A DNA stretch of 64,000 nucleotides from Maricaulis sp017643475 (GTDB taxonomy: Bacteria > Pseudomonadota > Alphaproteobacteria > Caulobacterales > Maricaulaceae). The position numbers and the translations under genes were made by a program. The notes beneath the pieces were generated by a model. It was not told where the DNA came from, made no database searches, and saw nothing but the letters and a program-made list of their open reading frames with translations. This document shows positions 58,921 to 64,000 of the stretch, one piece after another (within the stretch, counting starts at the first letter, position 1; every line of letters starts with the position of its first letter). The stretch lies in assembly GCF_047123815.1 (NCBI RefSeq), contig NZ_CP138920.1, positions 620,001-684,000 on the forward strand. The letters are read 5' to 3'.

Positions 58921-60432
58921 ATGAACCAGAAGAACTTCTCCAAAGCCGCCTTAATGGCTGCCGCCCTGCTGCCCTCCGTGATGTTTATCGGTTCCGCGGA
59001 AGCCTCCGCGATTGTCGAGGAAGCCGCGTTCGAGGTTCAGCAGGAAGTCAATGAGCGGCGCATTCGTGCGGCTCAGGAACGACGCGCGGAGGGTCGTCAG
59101 GAACGACGACAGAACCGCGCTGAAAATCGCCAGGAACGCCGGTCCGAGAACCGTCAGCAACGTCGCCAGGAAAACCGCTCGGAAAACCGCCAGCAGCGCC
59201 GGGAAAACCGTTCGGAAAATCGCCAGGAGCGCCGGCAGGAGAACCGTCAACAACGACGCCAGGAAAACCGCTCGGAAAATCGCCAGCGACGCCAGGAAAA
59301 TCGCTCGGAGAACCGCCAGCAGCGCCGGGAAAACCGTTCGGAAAACCGCCAGGAGCGCCGGCAGGAAAACCGTCAGCAGCGTCGCCAGGAAAACCGCGCT
59401 GATAATCGCCAGCAACGTCGCGAGAACCGCGCGGAAAACCGTCAGGAACGCCGCGTACAGGTGCAGGACCGGATCAATAATGGCCGCGCCGCGGATGCCC
59501 GCCAGGAACGCCGGCGCGAGCGCCGCGAGGACCGGACGGATCGCCGTCGGGACCGGGTTGAGGACCGCCAGGACCGGCGTCGTGAACGGTTCGAGGAGCA
59601 ACGCCGCGATACGGTAGATAATCGCCGTGATCGCCGCCGGGATCGTGTCGAAAACCGCCGCGACCGCCGGGAAGATCGCCGAGACGCCCGCCGTGATCGT
59701 CGGGAGGACCGTCGTGACTATCGCCGGGACCGTCGCGAGGACCGCTGGGATCGTCGTGAAGACCGTCGGGATGCCCGCCGGGATCGGCGCGACTATCGTG
59801 AAGCCCGTCGTGACGAGCGCCGCTGGCGCCGTGCGGAACGCCGCCGCCAATTCTATCGCGATCAGCGCCGCCTGCGTCAGCAGACCCGCTGGATCCGCCA
59901 CATGAACCATGGCTGGTCGAACTCGCGTTATTACGGCCACTGGGGTCCGTCCAGCCGCTGGCGCTATCATGACCGGTATTACCGTTATGGTTATGACCGC
60001 CGCCGTTTCGCCTACTACGATGGTCTGTGCCGCTATGACGGAAACAATGACGGCGCTGTCATCGGAGCCATCCTGGGCGCCATTATCGGCGGAGCTGCCG
60101 CCAATGATGACGACACAGCCGTGGGCATCCTGCTGGGTGCAGGTTTTGGCGCCGCCCTGGGCAGCAGTGTCGACCGCCTGGATAACTGCGACCGCGCCCA
60201 GTACCAGTACGCGATGAACTATGCCTTCGAGTATGGCGAGCCGTATTACTGGGCCAACCCGCACTCGGGCATTCGCGGCTCGATCACCATCCGCGAGAAT
60301 TACCGTTACGGCGGCAATGAATGTCGCTGGGGAGATGCGGAGATCTACATGCCGGACGGCACCTATCGCCTCGACGAGGTCCGCATGTGCCGCGACGCTT
60401 ACGGCGAATGGCAGGTCGCCCGCTACCAGTAA
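58921..60432 (+). CDS. Arg-rich repeat glycine-zipper secreted protein
   Basis: 503 residues. Signal peptide (NFSKAALMAAALLPSVMFIGSAEA). Residues 54-178 are repeats of ENR, QERR and QENRQQRR; residues 193-310 switch to RRDRRED and DRRDARR-type repeats. In 61-180 about 36% of residues are Arg, in 191-310 about 49%. The only lysines are at positions 4 and 8. C-terminal domain: Cys370, a glycine-zipper (IGAILGAIIGG, VGILLGAGFGAALG), Cys423, then Cys468 and Cys490 with 21 residues between. The zipper resembles 17-kDa surface antigen/Rickettsia proteins. The mature protein is probably envelope-associated. A terminator follows. Confidence 0.85.
   Translation: MNQKNFSKAALMAAALLPSVMFIGSAEASAIVEEAAFEVQQEVNERRIRAAQERRAEGRQERRQNRAENRQERRSENRQQRRQENRSENRQQRRENRSENRQERRQENRQQRRQENRSENRQRRQENRSENRQQRRENRSENRQERRQENRQQRRQENRADNRQQRRENRAENRQERRVQVQDRINNGRAADARQERRRERREDRTDRRRDRVEDRQDRRRERFEEQRRDTVDNRRDRRRDRVENRRDRREDRRDARRDRREDRRDYRRDRREDRWDRREDRRDARRDRRDYREARRDERRWRRAERRRQFYRDQRRLRQQTRWIRHMNHGWSNSRYYGHWGPSSRWRYHDRYYRYGYDRRRFAYYDGLCRYDGNNDGAVIGAILGAIIGGAAANDDDTAVGILLGAGFGAALGSSVDRLDNCDRAQYQYAMNYAFEYGEPYYWANPHSGIRGSITIRENYRYGGNECRWGDAEIYMPDGTYRLDEVRMCRDAYGEWQVARYQ
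59167..59418 (+). repeat. tandem 126-bp (42-codon) repeat, two copies
   Basis: 59167-59292 and 59293-59418 encode near-identical 42-residue blocks starting QENRSENRQQRRENRSENRQ. The two copies differ mostly by synonymous changes (gaaaac/gagaac, cgccag/cgtcag). Each contains shorter internal units of 8, 11 and 12 residues, so this is a minisatellite in frame. Confidence 0.85.
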
Positions 60433-60456
60433 CCCTCGCAAGACCACACGAGGCAG

Positions 60457-60487
60457 AACCGGCTCCGAGAGGGGCCGGTTCTTTTTT
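60457..60487 (+). terminator. Rho-independent terminator after the Arg-rich repeat gene
   Basis: AACCGGC / GCCGGTT (60457-60463, 60474-60480) followed by CTTTTTT. Confidence 0.85.
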
Positions 60488-60529
60488 GTGAGGCAGAGCG
60501 CGCGTCTGTGGGGTGAAAAAGCCACCAAG

Positions 60530-60650
60530 CTTGTCATCCCGGACGAAGGCCCCGCGAAAGCGGGGCGCAGATCCGGGACCCACAGCGCTGACCGCATGGG
60601 TCCCGGATCTCCAGCCGGGTCAGGCCCGGCTATCCGTCCGGGATGACAAG
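60530..60650. repeat. composite palindromic repeat (GTCATCCC family), possible cloverleaf
   Basis: Outer arms CTTGTCATCCCGGACG and CGTCCGGGATGACAAG are 16-base perfect inverted copies. Inside are three perfect hairpins: CCCCGC-GAAA-GCGGGG (60550-60565), GATCCGGGACCCA / TGGGTCCCGGATC (60570-60609) and GCCGGG/CCCGGC (60614-60630). Outer stem plus three hairpins gives a cloverleaf shape. This is the fullest copy in the window. Confidence 0.85.
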
Positions 60651-60750
60651 TGTTGGGGATCGTGGACAGACGAGGGGCAGGGGTCACCCTTCCCGCGGCG
60701 AAACCCAAACCAGGCCCTTTTCTTGCACAATGGTAATCTGGTGAACCCGA

Positions 60751-60786
60751 CCGTTCATGTTGGGCTCATCGACGGCGCTATAGCTT
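60751..60786 (+). promoter_or_regulatory. conserved upstream element, copy 2
   Basis: Same 23-base block as 58840-58862 (one difference, T for C) and TAGCTT after the same seven-base gap. Lies 52 bases before the ATG of the second glycine-zipper gene. Shared promoter or regulator site is likely. Confidence 0.7.
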
Positions 60787-60838
60787 GGCTCCAGCACTTG
60801 ACGAGCTGCGTGGTAATTGGCTCACGAGGAGACCGCAC

Positions 60839-61600
60839 ATGAAACTGCTGACAACCGCCCTTCTTTCCGCGAGCGCCATGGCCCTGTTTGTCAATGGGGC
60901 CCACGCACAGTCGAACTATCAAAGTTACGAGGAATGCGTTTCCGATCGCCAGGGTCGCCAGGTCGCCGGCGCGCTGATCGGTGGCATTCTGGGCGCTGTC
61001 ATCGGCAGCGAGATCGCCGACGAGAATATCGATAACCGCCGCGAGCGCCGCGCCCATCGCGGCCGCCATCACCGTCGCGGTGGCTACCGCCACCACCGCC
61101 GCCGCCATCATCGTGATGCCAGCGATGACGATGCGGCCACGGTCGCCGGCGCAGGCGTCGGCGCCCTGATTGGCGCCGGTATTGCCAGCGGGGATGATTG
61201 CGAGAACCTGCGTTATCGCGATAGCCGCTATAACGACCGCTATGACCGCCGTTATGACGACCAGTATGATGATCGTTACTCCGGCAAGCCGGATGATCGT
61301 TACCAGGACAGCTATTATAATGACGGGTATTCCTCGGATGATTATGGCTATACTGACGGGTCCGACAGCTATTCAAACGGTGAACTGCTCGGCGGCGCCC
61401 AGCCCAGCCAGAACGCCCGCAGCTACAACGCCTCGTCCGGTTACAGCTCCGGCGCCAGCTATAATTCCGCCGACTGGGTCTGCGAATACCAGACCACCCG
61501 CCGCCGCGGCCCGGATGGTTATGTCGGCGAAGTCCAGGTCTATATGTGCCAGGGCAATGACGGCATCTGGCGCCCCTACGACACGATTGTCGGCAATTAG
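60839..61600 (+). CDS. glycine-zipper secreted protein with His/Arg-rich and Tyr/Asp-rich inserts
   Basis: 253 residues from ATG 60839 (GAGGAG upstream). Signal peptide (LLTTALLSASAMALFVNGAHAQ). ECVSDRQGRQVAGALIGGILGAVIG is the first half of a glycine zipper, followed by an RRHHRR-rich insert, then a second half (VAGAGVGALIGAGIASGDDCENL). A DRYDRRYDDQYDDRY tract and Ser/Tyr-rich linker lead to Cys-x21-Cys (VCEYQ...YMCQGNDGIW). Same C-terminal scaffold as 58921-60432. Probably an envelope protein; role unknown. Confidence 0.8.
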   Translation: MKLLTTALLSASAMALFVNGAHAQSNYQSYEECVSDRQGRQVAGALIGGILGAVIGSEIADENIDNRRERRAHRGRHHRRGGYRHHRRRHHRDASDDDAATVAGAGVGALIGAGIASGDDCENLRYRDSRYNDRYDRRYDDQYDDRYSGKPDDRYQDSYYNDGYSSDDYGYTDGSDSYSNGELLGGAQPSQNARSYNASSGYSSGASYNSADWVCEYQTTRRRGPDGYVGEVQVYMCQGNDGIWRPYDTIVGN

Positions 61601-61625
61601 TGAGTAGAGTAGTGCGAACACGAAG

Positions 61626-61653
61626 CGGCGATCCGGAAACGGGTCGCCGTTTT
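61626..61653 (+). terminator. possible terminator after the second glycine-zipper gene
   Basis: CGGCGA / TCGCCG (61626-61631, 61644-61649) with an ATCC/GGGT extension, then TTTT. Shorter than the other terminators in this window. Confidence 0.6.
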
Positions 61654-61663
61654 GTTTCACACC

Positions 61664-62077
61664 TTACAGCTGCGATGCGTTGTGTTCGGCCTCATCGACG
61701 CATCGCAGGTCCTGCACGACGATCTCCTCGACATTCTGCAGTCCGGCATCCTCCAGCTTCTCGAAGAAGAACTCGCGGGCATCGATCATCGCCTGCTGGC
61801 AGCTCGCACGCCAGGCGAAGCTCACCTCTCCCCGGCCCGAGATCTTCGGGTTCATCCCCTGAAAACCAGACGGAAAATCCATGGCAGAGGAGGCCATCAA
61901 CCCCTGCCAAATTTCGTGAGCTGACAGCGAAGACGATGAATAGCTGAACTGAACATATGACAGCGTGACTGCACCTTCTCCGCCCTCCGGCTGGCGATCT
62001 GTTTCTGCCCCTCGGGACTCGCATGCCGACACAGCCAATGCCATGGCCAAAACAATGCAGCTCTGTAGCCTGGCCAT
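61664..62077 (-). CDS. small lipoprotein, hypothetical
   Basis: 137 residues from ATG 62077, with AGGAG upstream (the frame to 62110 is not preferred). Lipoprotein signal with AVSAC (Cys19). Serine-rich VQFSYSSSSLSAHEIW, then WRASCQQAMIDAREFFFEKLED and a late cysteine (DLRCVDE). No named family. Convergent with the glycine-zipper gene, with 63 bases between the stops. Confidence 0.75.
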   Translation of the reverse strand: MARLQSCIVLAMALAVSACESRGAETDRQPEGGEGAVTLSYVQFSYSSSSLSAHEIWQGLMASSAMDFPSGFQGMNPKISGRGEVSFAWRASCQQAMIDAREFFFEKLEDAGLQNVEEIVVQDLRCVDEAEHNASQL

Positions 62078-62131
62078 CCACTCAACTCCTGAATACCGCC
62101 ACGATATCATCCAGCGTTAGCACAGCACCCA

Positions 62132-62857
62132 CTACCCCTTGCGCGCCACCACCAGGTATTCCTGATTGCCATCACCGCCGGCGATCGGGCTGGGGATGAC
62201 ATTGTCGACCCTAAAGCCCGCCATGCCGTCCAGCGCGGTGCGGACGATGTCCACGGCGCGCAGGGCCTCGTCGTCGGACCGGACCAGCCCACCGCGGCCA
62301 ACACCGTCGCGGCCGACCTCGAACTGGGGTTTGATCAGGCCCACAAAGACCGCCCGGTCTGCGGCCAGGGACAGCGGCACGGGAATGACTTTCAGGAGAG
62401 AGATGAAACTCGCATCACAGACGATCAGCGAGGGCGGTGCGTCGAAATCCTCGGCTGTCAGATCCCGCGCATCGGTCGCTTCCATCGAGACCACGCGATC
62501 ATCCCCGCGCAGGCGCGCGTGCAATTGCTCGCGGCCGACATCCACGGCGTAGACTTTCGCTGCCCCGCGTTCCAGCAGGACCTCGGTGAAGCCGCCCGTT
62601 GACGAGCCCACATCCAGACAGGTCCGCCCCGTCGGATCCACAGAAAATGCGTCCAGCCCGCCCACCAGTTTCAGCGCCGCACGACTGACATAGGGATGCA
62701 GGGCCCGGGCCTCGATTGTCGCGCCAGCCGGAACTTTCTGCGACGCCTTGCGCAAGGCCACCCCGTCCAGCTTCACCAGCCCCGCATCGATCGCTTCCTG
62801 GGCGCGCGCGCGGGTTTCGAAATAGCCGTTTTCAACGAGGTATTTGTCTGCACGCAC
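62132..62857 (-). CDS. tlyA: TlyA family rRNA methyltransferase
   Basis: 241 residues: S4 domain (1-60, RADKYLVENGYFETRARAQEAI) and a FtsJ-like methyltransferase domain with CLDVGSSTGGFTEVLLE (SAM site), VCDASFISL and GLIKPQFE. TlyA 2'-O-methylates 16S and 23S rRNA. Begins with GTG six bases after the dxs stop; dxs-tlyA pairs are common. Confidence 0.92.
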   Translation of the reverse strand: MRADKYLVENGYFETRARAQEAIDAGLVKLDGVALRKASQKVPAGATIEARALHPYVSRAALKLVGGLDAFSVDPTGRTCLDVGSSTGGFTEVLLERGAAKVYAVDVGREQLHARLRGDDRVVSMEATDARDLTAEDFDAPPSLIVCDASFISLLKVIPVPLSLAADRAVFVGLIKPQFEVGRDGVGRGGLVRSDDEALRAVDIVRTALDGMAGFRVDNVIPSPIAGGDGNQEYLVVARKG

Positions 62858-62863
62858 GCGGCT

Positions 62864-64000
62864 TTACTCAGCCTGCACGCCCGCAGCCATCACTTGTGCC
62901 GCTTCCTGTTCGCGGCCCAGGGCTTCCAGGGCCCTGGCGGCGATGTGGCGGGCGTTGAGGCCGGCGGTTTCATACATGTTGAACGGGGTGTCCTGGTCCT
63001 GGAACACGTCCGGCAGGGTCATGGTGCGGATCTTCAGGCCGCGGTCCAGCGCGCCACGTTCAGCCAGCATGTGCAGGACAAAGGCTCCGAAACCGCCCAC
63101 AGCGCCCTCTTCCACCGTGATCAGCACTTCGTGCTCACGCGCCAGACGCAGAATGAGTTCCTCATCCAGCGGCTTGGCGAAGCGGGCATCGGCAACCGTG
63201 GTCGGGAAACCCTTGGCGGCCAGTTCGTCGGCGGCCTTGAGGGATTCTTCCAGACGCGTGCCCAGCGACAGAATGGCGATGGAACCGCCCTCGCGCACGA
63301 TCCGGCCCTTGCCGATCTCCAGCACGTCCGCAACGTCCGGCAGGTCAACGCCGGTGCCATTGCCACGCGGATAGCGGAAGGCAGACGGGCGGTCATCGAT
63401 CTGGTTGGCGGTCGCGATCATGTGGCAGAGCTCGGCCTCGTCTGCCGCAGCCATGATGACCATGCCCGGCAGGGCGCCGAGATATCCGACATCGAAGGAA
63501 CCGGCGTGCGTGCAACCATCCGCACCGACCAGGCCCGCCCGGTCGATGGCAAAACGCACGGGCAGTTTCTGGATCGCCACATCGTGCACGACCTGGTCAT
63601 AACCGCGCTGCAGGAAGGTGGAATAGAGCGCGCAATAGGGTTTCATACCGTCTGCGGCGAGACCGCCAGCAAAGGTCACGGCATGCTGTTCGGCAATGCC
63701 GACATCGAACATGCGATCGGGAAAACGCTCGGCGAACTTGTCCAGGCCGGTACCGCCGGGCATGGCCGCGGTGACGCCGACGACACGGTCATCCGCCTCG
63801 GCTTCCTTGATCAGCTGATGCGCAAACACGCCGGTATAGGACGGCGCACCGCCCTTGGATTTTTGCTGTTCGCCCGTGACGACATTGAACTTGGCGACAC
63901 CGTGATACTTGTCAGCCGCCGCTTCCGCAGGGGCGTAGCCCTTGCCCTTCTGGGTGACGACATGGATCAGGACCGGGCCTTCCTCGCCATCACGCACGTT
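62864..64000 (-). CDS. dxs: 1-deoxy-D-xylulose-5-phosphate synthase, C-terminal part
   Basis: 377+ residues visible. VTQKGKGYAPAEAAADKYHG, DVGIAEQHAVTFAGGLA (Glu essential for the ThDP site) and FAIDRAGLVGADGCTHAG are DXS signatures; the C-terminal transketolase domain follows. The 5' half with the ThDP GDG motif lies beyond the right edge. First enzyme of the MEP isoprenoid pathway. Upstream of tlyA in the same unit. Confidence 0.95.
   Translation of the reverse strand, partial: NVRDGEEGPVLIHVVTQKGKGYAPAEAAADKYHGVAKFNVVTGEQQKSKGGAPSYTGVFAHQLIKEAEADDRVVGVTAAMPGGTGLDKFAERFPDRMFDVGIAEQHAVTFAGGLAADGMKPYCALYSTFLQRGYDQVVHDVAIQKLPVRFAIDRAGLVGADGCTHAGSFDVGYLGALPGMVIMAAADEAELCHMIATANQIDDRPSAFRYPRGNGTGVDLPDVADVLEIGKGRIVREGGSIAILSLGTRLEESLKAADELAAKGFPTTVADARFAKPLDEELILRLAREHEVLITVEEGAVGGFGAFVLHMLAERGALDRGLKIRTMTLPDVFQDQDTPFNMYETAGLNARHIAARALEALGREQEAAQVMAAGVQAE

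Noticed and set aside
59083..59850. Possible CRISPR array in the tandem repeats
   Set aside because: Repeats are in-frame coding units without unique spacers of regular length; no cas genes.
58951..60708. 585-codon minus-strand frame opposite the Arg-rich repeat gene
   Set aside because: Low-complexity Ala/Val/Ile/Leu/Pro translation caused by the repeat on the other strand; the plus strand has the signal peptide, SD, domain and terminator.

Overview
This window looks like chromosomal DNA of a GC-rich alphaproteobacterium, most likely a marine, prosthecate member of the Maricaulales (Maricaulis/Hyphomonadaceae type). The pointers are a DivJ-like polar histidine kinase, alphaproteobacterial families (DUF1491, DUF2336, DUF5330, DUF6445, DUF6456), an elaborate TonB energisation locus, a multisubunit cation/proton antiporter and many secreted S9 peptidases. 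This assignment is inferred from gene content only; no rRNA gene is present. Most genes are chromosomal housekeeping or envelope genes. No phage, transposase, integrase or CRISPR array was seen.

Layout. 1-8 kb: end of a YcgN-like gene, a class A penicillin-binding protein, a convergent bacterial voltage-gated cation channel, a PAN-like secreted protein, a DUF2336 protein and a secreted S9 peptidase. 7-21.4 kb: MscS channel coupled to peptide release factor 3, DUF1491, an orphan BcsB-like envelope protein with a secreted neighbour, a frameshifted TolB-like propeller gene, DUF6445, a SnoaL-like protein, the DivJ-like kinase, SufE, and a coupled pair made of a DUF6456 protein and a stand-alone DnaA domain IV-like protein. 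21.5-29.3 kb: ten tightly overlapping genes for an Mrp-type antiporter in which MrpA is split and three ND5-like ion-pumping subunits are present. 29.5-35.5 kb: a second DUF2336 protein, DoxX, and an MFS/MsrB/oligopeptidase B unit.

35.7-44.7 kb is a TonB energisation locus of the TtpC type: DUF3450, TtpC, ExbB, two ExbD, TonB and a TPR protein. It is followed by a second, diverged TPR and TonB set. Two tRNA genes (Gln-TTG, Pro-CGG) and SppA follow. 47.6-57.6 kb holds a DUF3667 protein, an oligopeptide ABC transporter without its ATPases, an ATP-grasp-like/metallo-beta-lactamase-fold pair, DUF1499, PdxH and a J-domain protein. 57.7-64 kb holds aroC, two paralogous glycine-zipper envelope proteins, a lipoprotein, and tlyA with the 3' part of dxs.

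The most unusual material is at 58.8-61.6 kb. Two neighbouring secreted proteins share a glycine-zipper and cysteine scaffold with identical cysteine spacing, and share an upstream 20+ bp element at fixed spacing to a second motif. Each carries a different extreme low-complexity insert at a different place. One insert is about 250 residues of Arg/Glu/Asn/Asp/Gln repeats, in a protein with no lysine outside its signal peptide. Intergenic regions carry two families of dispersed palindromic repeats, one copy of which could fold as a cloverleaf.
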